Assembly: GCA_964607445.1 (NCBI GenBank) | Contig: CAZSKN010000031.1 | Coordinates: 1 to 25,355 of the forward strand | Source of the DNA: CALCKU01 sp964607445 | GTDB taxonomy: Bacteria; Pseudomonadota; Alphaproteobacteria; Caulobacterales; Maricaulaceae | Reading direction: 5' to 3' | DNA length: 25,355 bases | Notes under the pieces: generated by a model | The model's database searches: none | The model's input: only the letters and a program-made list of their open reading frames with translations | Told to the model about the DNA's origin: nothing | Position numbers and translations under genes: made by a program | Shown: piece by piece, positions 14,688 to 23,331 of the stretch | How the letters are laid out: each line of letters opens with the position of its first letter | How positions within the stretch are numbered: the stretch's first letter is position 1

Positions 14688-16454
14688 TTACGCCTTGTCA
14701 GATTGCACAATTTTCATAGGTTCTGTATCTTGCAGGTCAATAATCGCCCCTTGCAAGAACCGGTCTTTGACGCGCGCACGGGCGAGTTTTCCAGATGACG
14801 TAATAATCATGGAACCACGCGGCACCAAGACAAGTTGAACAGGCACTCCGACTTCAAGACGGATTGCAGCCGTTACAGCCTTCTCGATCTCGTCCAATAA
14901 TTTTGGATCGCGCGTTCGACATTCTAATAGCAGCATGATGTTCTTTTCATCACCCGCTCCCCCCGTCGCAAAGGCACAGGCCCGGCCACATCTATGCGGT
15001 GCCGCGGCTTGAGCCGCCCATTCAATATCCTGAGGCCAAATATTACGACCATGCCATAAAATCAAATCTTTGAAACGCCCTGTGACGACAATCTGGTCGT
15101 CTAGCCAATACCCTAGGTCGCCAGTATCCAACCACCCATCTTCGGTAAAAGAGGCCTGTGTCGCCAATTTATTGCGAAAATACCCCGGCGACACGCTCGG
15201 ACCTTTAAGGCAAATACGTCCGACGTGCTTCTGGCCTAATATATTATTATCAAAATCCCTAACTTCGATCTGATGTTCCGGCAAAACGGTTCCACAAGTC
15301 ACAAATGTACGACGGCTTTCTTCCGGTGTCAGGTCTGAGGCTTCAACGGCTTCGCCGCTGCGTTCATACCGTTCCATGTCAATTGTATGTTTTTTAAGCC
15401 CCTGCCCTAAAGGCGCGAATGACGCCGCAAGCGTCGTTTCCGCGAGGCCATAGCTGGGTGTGAAACTCCCGGAATTAAACCCCATACCCCCAAATAAGGT
15501 CGAAAACTCTGTGAGGGGTTCGGGACGCACCATGTCACCGCCAATCCCGGCGGCGCGCCACGACGATAAATCCAGAGTTCTATCTTCACGCCAACGTCTT
15601 ACACAAAGTTCATATCCAAATGTTGGGCTATAAGATAATGTGCCGCCATGATCTGATATCAGTTGCAACCATGTTATCGGACGTCGTGTAAAATCCTGAG
15701 GGTCAATATAATCGACGGACATTTGGCTCATCATAGGTGTTATCAAAAATCCAATTAACCCCATGTCATGATAGAGTGGCAACCAAGAGGTGCACCGATC
15801 TGTTTCTGTAACTTTTAATCCATGCTGGGTAATGGCCTTGCAATTGGCCGCCACCGAACTCTGTGTTCCAATAATGCCTTTGGGAGAGCTTGAACTTCCC
15901 GAAGAATATTGAATATAGCATAAATCATCAGGGCCATGTTTGCGCAGGGTGTCACCTTGGGGTAAATTATCAACTTCTTCGAATGTCAGAATGGGAATAG
16001 AGTGATCATTAAGCGCTGAACTCATGATCGGTTCCATAGTTTGCGGCGTTAGCAAGGCATGAAAGTCCGCAGTATCGGCCATACGTTGCAATTGACGCTC
16101 ATAACTTGAGCGCCCTCCAAGGGTAACCGGTAACGGAATGGGCGCGGGTACTAACCCGGCATACTGACAGGCAAAAAACATAATCGCAAATTCAGGAGAC
16201 GTCGTTGCGGCAATACCGATACGGGCATCCTTATCTGCAAATTTTACCAATCTTTTAGCGGTCTCGATCGCGCGATGACGTAAGTCCGTATATGTCAATC
16301 GTGTTTTAAGTTCCCCTTTTCCGGTAAAGTAATTAAATCCGGTATCGCTGGACGCTGCGTAGTCAAGGGCATCAGTTAGAGTCTCAAACTCGCTATATAT
16401 AAGGGGTTGACCCCGATGTGTTGGGGTTGGAAGAAATGGAGTGGGCTCAGTCAT
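14688..16454 (-). CDS. aasR: fatty acyl-AMP ligase / acyl-AcpR synthetase (AasR-like)
   Basis: The 588-residue adenylate-forming enzyme of the FAAL type activates a fatty acid as acyl-AMP for loading onto a carrier protein. Motifs are YIQYSSGSSSSPKG (about residue 188), the FAAL-typical SPTFGYELCVRRW, SYGLAE, GWLDTGDLGYW (about 443) and the C-terminal SSGKLARAR catalytic lysine (about 553). The gene leads the operon with cerR, acpR and spt, matching acyl-AcpR synthetase of Caulobacter ceramide synthesis; use of AcpR as acceptor is inferred. The frame reaches 16493 only with a TTG start; the ATG at 16454 follows a GGCGGGA stretch and gives the MTEPTPFLPTP start. A perfect inverted repeat lies 31-65 bp upstream. 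Confidence 0.9.
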   Translation of the reverse strand: MTEPTPFLPTPTHRGQPLIYSEFETLTDALDYAASSDTGFNYFTGKGELKTRLTYTDLRHRAIETAKRLVKFADKDARIGIAATTSPEFAIMFFACQYAGLVPAPIPLPVTLGGRSSYERQLQRMADTADFHALLTPQTMEPIMSSALNDHSIPILTFEEVDNLPQGDTLRKHGPDDLCYIQYSSGSSSSPKGIIGTQSSVAANCKAITQHGLKVTETDRCTSWLPLYHDMGLIGFLITPMMSQMSVDYIDPQDFTRRPITWLQLISDHGGTLSYSPTFGYELCVRRWREDRTLDLSSWRAAGIGGDMVRPEPLTEFSTLFGGMGFNSGSFTPSYGLAETTLAASFAPLGQGLKKHTIDMERYERSGEAVEASDLTPEESRRTFVTCGTVLPEHQIEVRDFDNNILGQKHVGRICLKGPSVSPGYFRNKLATQASFTEDGWLDTGDLGYWLDDQIVVTGRFKDLILWHGRNIWPQDIEWAAQAAAPHRCGRACAFATGGAGDEKNIMLLLECRTRDPKLLDEIEKAVTAAIRLEVGVPVQLVLVPRGSMIITSSGKLARARVKDRFLQGAIIDLQDTEPMKIVQSDKA

Positions 16455-16484
16455 AAATTCCCGCCTCAAAACAAACGTCTTATG

Positions 16485-16519
16485 CGTTTTCAAAGCGTCT
16501 TACATAATGTTTGAAAACG
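16485..16519. promoter_or_regulatory. 10-bp perfect inverted repeat before the ceramide operon
   Basis: CGTTTTCAAA (16485-16494) and TTTGAAAACG (16510-16519) are perfect inverted copies separated by 15 bp, in the 135-bp gap between gdhZ and aasR. The centre-to-centre distance is 25 bp, a layout seen in operators bound by dimers; a 15-nt-loop hairpin is the alternative. There is no T-run, so it is not a standard gdhZ terminator. CGTCTTA also recurs at 16476-16482 and 16496-16502. Confidence 0.45.
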
Positions 16520-16589
16520 ATTTGTAAAGCCACGCTATCATGCTGTGTGGACAATATATGTCACATCTCAATTCAAATTGTAACAAAAC

Positions 16590-19500
16590 CTACATATATT
16601 TTGACAAAAATTCTCTCATACGACTGCTGAGTATAGAAAGCTTAGCGGCGCCCCATGCCCCGTCTTTCAGCATGGAATTGACAACACTATCATAGCGTTG
16701 TTTTGCATCGGACTGCGTCAGCAACCAATTATGCAGGAAGGTGCGTATATGATAGTTTTTTTGTTTCGGGTTTAATTCGCCCCAATGCGCCGCTATACGG
16801 GCAAAGTGGGCTTGTTGAGAAAAGAAATCTTCTTCGGATTGTAGAAAAGACAACATTTCCCAATGGTTATCTGGTCGTGAATTGAGCATAATCGCGCGAA
16901 CACGGTCTATTTTCAACATTGAACCCAATGTATAAAACAATTCGGCACTTGCTTTAATATCCCAGTCAATAGCTTCTGATAACTCAATAATATCAAATCC
17001 AGATGCGCGTGAGCGTAATAAAGCTATATTCATCGCCAGAGCTTTAGGAATACCGGCTTTCTCGAAATGTTTAACCCGAGTCTCTGCGCGTTTACGATCA
17101 TATGGTGATAATAAAGACAGCCAGTTTTTATCTATTTTTTTGAGAGCCTTATCTCGCCGATCAATATGTTCTGACAATGACGAAACAACATTGCGACGAA
17201 CCAGCCATGACACAACACGTCGTAAAACACCGACTATTTCCGCCTGCAATTGGAGTTGCGCCTGCGTTGTAACTTTCGTGTCCAAGGCTGATATTTGCGC
17301 GCGGTAATCCCGAATATGCAAAGTTTCATAAGCGATTAAAAAAGCACGCGCGATATGTTTGGGTCTGGCATCGGTTTGCTCGATTAACCGCATCACAAAT
17401 AGAGGGCCTGCGACGTCTACAATTTCATTCGCAATACGAGACGAAATAATTTCTCGTCGCAACCGATGGGAGGACATGGCGCTTTCAAACTTTTGCATGG
17501 CCTTGGGAAAATACGACAGGAGAATAGTTTCCGTATAGGGATCATCGGCAATATCTGTTGCGACAAGCGCTTCAAACAAGGTGTTTTTAACCATTGCCAT
17601 AAGAACTGAAATCTCGGGTCGTGTGAGTGGTTTTGAACGTCTTAGCCGATCTTGCATCTCCAGCGTATCAGGTAAACCCGCGACGTTACGATCCAGATCA
17701 CCCGAGGCTTCTAAAGACAGCATAAGGCGCTCATAGGCGGGGTGATCTTCGCGCGCCAGATATTGGGCGAGAGATAAAGCTCCCGTTTGATCATAATTAT
17801 GCTGAAGTACAAGGGCCGCGATACCGTCCGTCATGCTTTCAAGTAAAGTTTCACGCTCGGAAGCTTTGAGCGCACCTTGCTCAATCGCACCGCTCAGTAA
17901 AATTTTAATATTCACCTCATGATCTGACGTATCCACACCGGCCGCATTATCAATAGCATCGCTATTAATCCGGCCACTGGACATAGCATATTCAACACGT
18001 CCGGCTTGCGTGACCCCCAGGTTGGCACCCTCGCCTACAACTTTTGCCTTGACGTCACAGGCATTGACCCGAATGTTGTCATTGGCTTTATCCGCAACAT
18101 CCGCCACGGTTTCATGGGTAGCTTTGATATAGGTCCCTATACCTCCAAACCAGAGTAAATCAGTATCTGCCTTTAACAAGGTTTGAATAAATTCGTCTGG
18201 TGTTAAAGTCTCGGCTCTAACTCCCAATAATTGACGCATTTCATCGGTTAAAGTTATGGATTTTAGACTCCGCGAGAACACACCGCCGCCTGCAGATATA
18301 AGTTTAGGGTTATAATCTGCCCAACTCGTCGAGGGCGTGTCATATAAACGCTGACGTTCCTTGAAAGATTTTGCTGCATTAGGGTTCGGATCAATAAAGA
18401 TATCTCTATGATCAAAAGCTGCGCGCAACCGGATATGTTTTGATAGCAACATACCATTGCCAAAGACATCACCTGACATATCACCACAGCCAATAACGGT
18501 AAAATCTTCATTTTGAATATCAGTACCGATTTCGCGGAAATGGCGTTTAACCGCCTCCCACGCCCCGCGTGCGGTAATTCCCATAGCTTTATGATCATAT
18601 CCCACAGAGCCGCCAGAAGCAAAAGCATCGTCAAGCCAAAACCCATAGGCCTTGGAGACCGAATTTGCGATATCAGAAAATGTTGCCGTTCCTTTATCCG
18701 CTGCCACAACCAAATAAGGATCAGGGTCATCCCAACAGACGACATTTTCAGGTGGAACCGTATGAGCGCCTTTGTAATTATCGGTTAAATCTAACAGGCT
18801 GGAGATAAACATCTTATACGCCTCGATAGCGGCATCTGTTACGGCTTTGCGTGACCCGTGGGTTGGCAGTTTTTTAGGATAAAACCCGCCTTTAGATCCC
18901 ACAGGAACAATGACTGAATTTTTTACTTGTTGAGCTTTTACAAGCCCCAGCACTTCCGTTCGAAAATCATCGCGACGGTCTGACCATCGTAAGCCCCCGC
19001 GCGCCACAGACCCAAAGCGTAAATGTACACCTTCCACCTCTGGAGAGCTGACATAAATTTCTCTATAAGGAATGGGGTCAGGCAAGTTTCCGACGTCAGG
19101 GCTAGAAATTTTTAATGAAATATAGGCTTTGGGTTGACCTTTACGGGGGCCTGAGGTTTGAAGTTGATAAAAATTCGTTCGCAATGCGGCCTCGACTAAG
19201 GTTTTCATACGGCGTAAAACCCTGTCATGATCCAAAGACACAACTTCTTCCAATGCAGTATCAATTGTCGTTAGCAGGGCCGTTACCGCAGTTTTCCGTG
19301 TCTCGAAATCTGTAAAGGCTGCCGGGTCAAATTTTGCGGTTTTAAGCGCAATCAAGCCTCGGGCTATTTCAGGGTAAGCCACTAAAGCGTCAATTTGTAC
19401 GGCTTCTGACGGATCCAACCCGCTTTGTCGACGATATCGTGCCAGAAGCCGGATGAAGGCTATATCCCGCCAGTGTGTTGAAAGCCTGAGTATTAAACGA

Positions 19501-21452
19501 TTAAAATCATCATCTTCATTCACCTCATACCAAATCGCCATACAGGCCTGTTCAAAAAGCGTCGCTATGTTCGCTTGCGGTTCTGGTGCATAGGGCAGTT
19601 TCAACTCAAAATCATGTATCCAGACGACCTCTTTACCAGAGCACGACACGGCATAACCCGTCTCTTGTTCAACGTGTAGATCAAAATGATTTAACATAGG
19701 CATGATACGTGACGGCGCTATACGTTCACCCTGACTATACAGCTTCATACGAAGGGTTTCAGCCCCGTCTCCCTCACGTTCATAGACTTTGAAATTAACC
19801 GGCGATTGAGCATTCAACTGGAGAATATAATCAATATCGTTGGCCGTTTCATTAGCCGAGAACTGATATTGATAGGCCGTTGAAAATGCAGATTTAAAAG
19901 CCCTAATATTTTGCATCTTCTGATGGTTTGATGTGCGCTGTTCCAAAGCCAATTTAACCCCGTCAAACCAGGGTTGTGCCATGCGCGCAATTTCGATTTC
20001 TATGTCTTTTACATCGGGTTGCGCCCGAATACCGGCCGTCAGACCGATAATGAAATGCACACGCGCCATGGGGGCATCGCTATACTGGGGATAAAAGGCC
20101 GATATTCGTCCTTTATAGGCCGATTTGAGATATTCACCAATACGTTCACGAAGGCGTGGATTATAATGTTCTTTAGGCACGTAAACCAAGGCCGACACAA
20201 AACGGTCAAATTGATCATGACGTACAAACAGACGGGGACGAGGACGATCATAGGCTTGCGAAATTCCGGTAGCGATACGCTGTAAATCATCTGTACTAAT
20301 TTGGAAAAGCTCATCTCTTGGATAGCTATCCAATACATAAGCTAAGGCTTTAGCATTATGAGACCCGTGAATGGCGTCCGATTGCTGTAAGACATGTTCA
20401 ACTTTTCGCCGAATTAATGGTATATCAACAGCAGATTGACTATAGGCACCGGATGTAAACAGGCCAACAAACCGCGTTTCTCCGATAACACGGCTTTGGG
20501 ACTGACCGGTTTCGTAATGCTTAACTGATATATAATCCATACGCACACGCCGGTGTACGCGGGAAAACAGATTAGATTTTTCGACTGTTACTGGTTCACC
20601 GCGATCTATAAAGGCTTGGGCATTTGACGCTATAACGGAGGGTTCAGACGTTTGGCGTAAAACAAAAACATCCTTATCACGCAAAACACCAAGTGCTGAA
20701 TCTGTATCTTGCATTGCATTAACATAATCTAGTAATGTGCTGTTTTTTAAAGGTTTAAAGTTATAACGGCGCGCACCGAGTAAAACAAAGTTTCCATCTG
20801 CAATCCAGTTTAGAAATGTCACGGCTTCATTTAGGGTTTGCGTATTTAAATCACCCGAATTCTTTACAAGTTCATTAGCACACGCTCTCACTCTGTCGGT
20901 AAGCTTGTGAAAGTCCTTATTAATCAGTGTAACGTCGTTAAGCGTATCTCGGATCGCCGTTTCGATTCTCCGGGTTTGTGAAGCCTCTTGTCTGGGAATG
21001 ACAACCAATATCATCGATTCGGATACGGCAGTCCCGCTATTGCTCCACCGTCCCTGTTCATCACGAGAGCCAGATATAATGGGGTGAAATAATCCTAGAA
21101 CATCTATTCCAAAGGCTGAAATTGTGTTTACGATCGAATCTACTAGAAACGCCTTATCGTCTGTCACGATACAGATAAACGATCCATCATGACGTGCCAT
21201 TTTACCCGACATACCCTGCATTGAAATGAGGGTTTCACCCGGATCGCGCCGTACACCCGACATCCAAAATGTCCTTGCCAGTTCCAGACATTCTTCCAAA
21301 TTATAATCTAAGAATTCATTTTCAATGACGTCATCATAAAACAGGCGTAAAAATCTCTCTGCCCCCAGTTCAAACACATGATTGGTCGTGAAATCAGTTT
21401 CGGCCTTACAGGCCTCAAAAAACTCATCTTGAGAAAACATCATAGACGTCAT
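16590..21452 (-). CDS. gdhZ: NAD-dependent glutamate dehydrogenase, large (GDH-180) type
   Basis: The 1620-residue enzyme oxidises L-glutamate to 2-oxoglutarate and ammonium with NAD+, feeding amino acids into the TCA cycle. The first ~700 residues are the regulatory part of the family. The catalytic domain follows: GGLRWSDRRDDFRTEVLGLV, then VGSKGGFYPKK (about 855), GCGDMSGDVFGNGMLLS (about 994) and VVGEGANLG (about 1135). A long helical C-terminal region completes the usual length. In Caulobacter this enzyme (GdhZ) also restrains FtsZ, tying glutamate use to division; conservation here is inference. The frame to 21485 begins with TTG, whereas AAGGAG lies exactly 6 nt before the ATG at 21452. 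The 188-bp leader contains nested inverted repeats. Confidence 0.97.
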   Translation of the reverse strand: MTSMMFSQDEFFEACKAETDFTTNHVFELGAERFLRLFYDDVIENEFLDYNLEECLELARTFWMSGVRRDPGETLISMQGMSGKMARHDGSFICIVTDDKAFLVDSIVNTISAFGIDVLGLFHPIISGSRDEQGRWSNSGTAVSESMILVVIPRQEASQTRRIETAIRDTLNDVTLINKDFHKLTDRVRACANELVKNSGDLNTQTLNEAVTFLNWIADGNFVLLGARRYNFKPLKNSTLLDYVNAMQDTDSALGVLRDKDVFVLRQTSEPSVIASNAQAFIDRGEPVTVEKSNLFSRVHRRVRMDYISVKHYETGQSQSRVIGETRFVGLFTSGAYSQSAVDIPLIRRKVEHVLQQSDAIHGSHNAKALAYVLDSYPRDELFQISTDDLQRIATGISQAYDRPRPRLFVRHDQFDRFVSALVYVPKEHYNPRLRERIGEYLKSAYKGRISAFYPQYSDAPMARVHFIIGLTAGIRAQPDVKDIEIEIARMAQPWFDGVKLALEQRTSNHQKMQNIRAFKSAFSTAYQYQFSANETANDIDYILQLNAQSPVNFKVYEREGDGAETLRMKLYSQGERIAPSRIMPMLNHFDLHVEQETGYAVSCSGKEVVWIHDFELKLPYAPEPQANIATLFEQACMAIWYEVNEDDDFNRLILRLSTHWRDIAFIRLLARYRRQSGLDPSEAVQIDALVAYPEIARGLIALKTAKFDPAAFTDFETRKTAVTALLTTIDTALEEVVSLDHDRVLRRMKTLVEAALRTNFYQLQTSGPRKGQPKAYISLKISSPDVGNLPDPIPYREIYVSSPEVEGVHLRFGSVARGGLRWSDRRDDFRTEVLGLVKAQQVKNSVIVPVGSKGGFYPKKLPTHGSRKAVTDAAIEAYKMFISSLLDLTDNYKGAHTVPPENVVCWDDPDPYLVVAADKGTATFSDIANSVSKAYGFWLDDAFASGGSVGYDHKAMGITARGAWEAVKRHFREIGTDIQNEDFTVIGCGDMSGDVFGNGMLLSKHIRLRAAFDHRDIFIDPNPNAAKSFKERQRLYDTPSTSWADYNPKLISAGGGVFSRSLKSITLTDEMRQLLGVRAETLTPDEFIQTLLKADTDLLWFGGIGTYIKATHETVADVADKANDNIRVNACDVKAKVVGEGANLGVTQAGRVEYAMSSGRINSDAIDNAAGVDTSDHEVNIKILLSGAIEQGALKASERETLLESMTDGIAALVLQHNYDQTGALSLAQYLAREDHPAYERLMLSLEASGDLDRNVAGLPDTLEMQDRLRRSKPLTRPEISVLMAMVKNTLFEALVATDIADDPYTETILLSYFPKAMQKFESAMSSHRLRREIISSRIANEIVDVAGPLFVMRLIEQTDARPKHIARAFLIAYETLHIRDYRAQISALDTKVTTQAQLQLQAEIVGVLRRVVSWLVRRNVVSSLSEHIDRRDKALKKIDKNWLSLLSPYDRKRAETRVKHFEKAGIPKALAMNIALLRSRASGFDIIELSEAIDWDIKASAELFYTLGSMLKIDRVRAIMLNSRPDNHWEMLSFLQSEEDFFSQQAHFARIAAHWGELNPKQKNYHIRTFLHNWLLTQSDAKQRYDSVVNSMLKDGAWGAAKLSILSSRMREFLSKYM

Positions 21453-21519
21453 AACGCTCTCCTTTAGCGTCGTGGCAAACGACAATATATACCTCTATGC
21501 ATATCAATATAGATTACAT

Positions 21520-21582
21520 AATGTTTTTAAATATTCGTTTCATTGCCCGAATATGTTTGGCAATATTTTTCTTAAAAACATT
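21520..21582 (-). promoter_or_regulatory. nested inverted repeats in the gdhZ leader
   Basis: An outer repeat of 11-bp arms, AATGTTTTTAA (21520-21530) and TTAAAAACATT (21572-21582), encloses two shorter ones: ATATTCG (21531-21537) with CGAATAT (21548-21554), and ATTGCC (21542-21547) with GGCAAT (21559-21564). The inner pairs overlap, so only one can form at a time. The element lies 70-130 bp before the gdhZ ATG and 60 bp after the cobT-like stop. It could be an attenuator-like leader, a multi-site operator, or a weak terminator for the upstream gene. Confidence 0.5.
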
Positions 21583-21640
21583 TTTTTGGGGAAATTTATC
21601 CTAACATTACACGATAAAATAGACACAAATCCCTTATATG

Positions 21641-22642
21641 TTAGACAACAGTCTGCGTCAACGTGTTTAAAGCCCGCGCCGCCGACTTCATCGTTCCCAA
21701 AGCAAAAGCCGCGCCTGTTCCGTCGCCAACACCGACTCCCAGATCATGTAACGGCGTAAGACCCAACCGGTCGAGTAAAGCTCCATGAGCAGGTTCGCTT
21801 GAAATATGTCCAGCCAAACAATGTGAAATGGTCGCGGGATCAAGCTTATGCAACACAGCCGCAGCCATGCAACTGACAAAACCATCCAGTATTAGGGGGA
21901 TAGATTGGTGACGCGCGGCCAAAATGGCACCAACCATTCCGGCTATATCACGACCTCCGTAACATTGTAATATTTGCAATGGATCCCCTGCGAAATCCCG
22001 GTGTCGTTCAACAGCTTGCCTGACAGCTTCAATCCGCCGAACCGCAATTTCACCCTCTCCACCAGCCCAATACTCGGCCGCACCGCCGTATAATGCCAAA
22101 GCCATAGCCGCCGCACCGGTTGCCGAGCCTAAGCCCGATGCCCCCAAAGCAATGATATCTGCACCTTCCGCCACAACTTCCATACCAAAGGCAATGGATG
22201 CGGCACAGTCACGTTCAGAAAGTGACGGTGCCTCCGTCATATTTTCACATGGATATTCAATACCCATTTCATAGACTTTAAACGCAGAGTTCAAGTCTAG
22301 GGCAATACCCCTTACCGCCGCGGAACCTTCTGAGAGATTTTGAATGCGTTGTCGCGCCAAATCATTCACATCTTCGTCCCGTAAATCCTGAGCGACCTTA
22401 TGACTTCCAGCAAATACCGCGACTAAGGGACGTTGTATAACCGGCGTGGTCGTTCCTTGCCATCCGGCCAGCCATATAAGGGCAGATTGTAAACGACCCA
22501 AAGGCACCGAAGGCCCGGATAATGTTTCAAATATAGTCTCGACCTTAGCACTCACTTTATCATCGCGCGGCGGAATTTTATCCACAAGATCACGAATATC
22601 GTCAAAGGGACGTCCATTCGTCTTTGACTCTTTATTTGACAT
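21641..22642 (-). CDS. divergent CobT-like phosphoribosyltransferase
   Basis: The 333-residue protein has the length and order of CobT, which makes alpha-ribazole phosphate from nicotinate mononucleotide and dimethylbenzimidazole. Recognisable parts are LGRLQSALIWLAGWQG (49-64), VFAGSH (76-81), ADIIALGASGLGSATGAAAM (161-180) and VGVGDGTGAAFAL near the end. Key sites deviate: KPPGSLG is GPSVPLG, FAGNHG is FAGSHK (Lys82), GEMGIGNTT is GASGLGSAT (Ala168 where S. enterica has Glu174), and LGEGTG is VGDGTG (Asp307 for the catalytic Glu317). Gly-rich and hydrophobic segments are intact and the frame is open, so it is a gene, but CobT activity is doubtful. The symbol is therefore left empty. No other cobalamin gene is adjacent and no riboswitch was found. 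Confidence 0.8.
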   Translation of the reverse strand: MSNKESKTNGRPFDDIRDLVDKIPPRDDKVSAKVETIFETLSGPSVPLGRLQSALIWLAGWQGTTTPVIQRPLVAVFAGSHKVAQDLRDEDVNDLARQRIQNLSEGSAAVRGIALDLNSAFKVYEMGIEYPCENMTEAPSLSERDCAASIAFGMEVVAEGADIIALGASGLGSATGAAAMALALYGGAAEYWAGGEGEIAVRRIEAVRQAVERHRDFAGDPLQILQCYGGRDIAGMVGAILAARHQSIPLILDGFVSCMAAAVLHKLDPATISHCLAGHISSEPAHGALLDRLGLTPLHDLGVGVGDGTGAAFALGTMKSAARALNTLTQTVV

Positions 22643-22683
22643 ATATAATCCTAATTAAATAACGCTCTTAAGGCATGATGATC

Positions 22684-22704
22684 TATACCCTATTTCGCGG
22701 TATA
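22684..22704. promoter_or_regulatory. inverted repeat between the cobT-like and protease genes
   Basis: TATACC (22684-22689) and GGTATA (22699-22704) form an inverted repeat with a 9-bp spacer in the 140-bp divergent gap. Its place, about 42 bp before the cobT-like ATG and 79 bp before the protease ATG, would suit an operator for either gene. No clear -35/-10 pair was seen beside it. Confidence 0.25.
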
Positions 22705-22782
22705 AAACACCTGTTCATTAGTGATTAATTCGACAAATTTGAATATTTAGAAAAATGAAACCTTGTCACGCTACACAGACTT

Positions 22783-23331
22783 ATGACACAGCCTATTATC
22801 AAAGAAGTTATAACCATTGGCGTGATTGGCTTGGCCGTCGCTTGGGCCGCAAACAATCGTGAATTAATTTATGCTCAAATCGGCCTTACACCGAGCACGC
22901 CCCACACACAGACGGTTGAAGATATCAACACGCCACCACCGCCGCAAAAATCGCTCTCGGGATCAGTTGTCTCTATCCCAAAAAACAAACAAGATGGTCA
23001 GTATTGGGCGGATGCCCGCGTCAATAGCGGCTATGTAAAATTTCTGGTGGATACAGGCGCAAGTTCTGTAGCCTTGACGTTAACGGATGCGAAAAAAGCA
23101 GGCATACGCACGCGTGACCTCACATATAATGTGCCAATTAGCACGGCAGGTGGGCGCAATTATGCCGCAGCCGTCAAGATTAATTCTATCGCTGTCGGCG
23201 GTATATCCCTTAAAAACATCAATGCCTTAATTGTTAAAGACGGGTTACACGTTTCCTTATTGGGCATGTCTTATCTTGGTAAGTTACAAAAGGTTGAGGC
23301 CACGCCGTCTTCACTAATATTACGTCTTTAA
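22783..23331 (+). CDS. membrane-anchored retropepsin-like aspartic protease (TIGR02281 type)
   Basis: The 182-residue protein has one N-terminal membrane segment (about residues 8-23), a Pro-rich linker (51-54), and a retropepsin-like domain with the active-site triad Asp90-Thr91-Gly92-Ala93 (FLVDTGASSVAL). A single DTG per chain means it should act as a dimer. The later block SLLGMSYLGKL is typical of this family. The domain should face the periplasm. Caulobacter PerP, which trims the polarity protein PodJ, and Rickettsia APRc belong to the same group, but the substrate here is unknown. No Shine-Dalgarno is obvious before the ATG. Its stop overlaps the convergent TSUP stop by 4 bp within TTTAAA. 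Confidence 0.9.
   Translation: MTQPIIKEVITIGVIGLAVAWAANNRELIYAQIGLTPSTPHTQTVEDINTPPPPQKSLSGSVVSIPKNKQDGQYWADARVNSGYVKFLVDTGASSVALTLTDAKKAGIRTRDLTYNVPISTAGGRNYAAAVKINSIAVGGISLKNINALIVKDGLHVSLLGMSYLGKLQKVEATPSSLILRL

Noticed and set aside
16520..16589. Rho-independent terminator after gdhZ
   Set aside because: No stem followed by a T-run could be found on the minus strand; read-through into the ceramide operon cannot be excluded.
18263..18745. 160-codon minus-strand frame inside gdhZ
   Set aside because: It lies in another frame of the conserved catalytic region of glutamate dehydrogenase and is a shadow ORF.
22653..22669. CtrA site before the cobT-like gene (TTAA pair)
   Set aside because: The two TTAA half-sites are 9 bp apart, not the 7 bp CtrA needs.
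22643..22782. Cobalamin riboswitch before the cobT-like gene
   Set aside because: At 140 bp the gap is too short for most of them, and no B12-box-like sequence is present.
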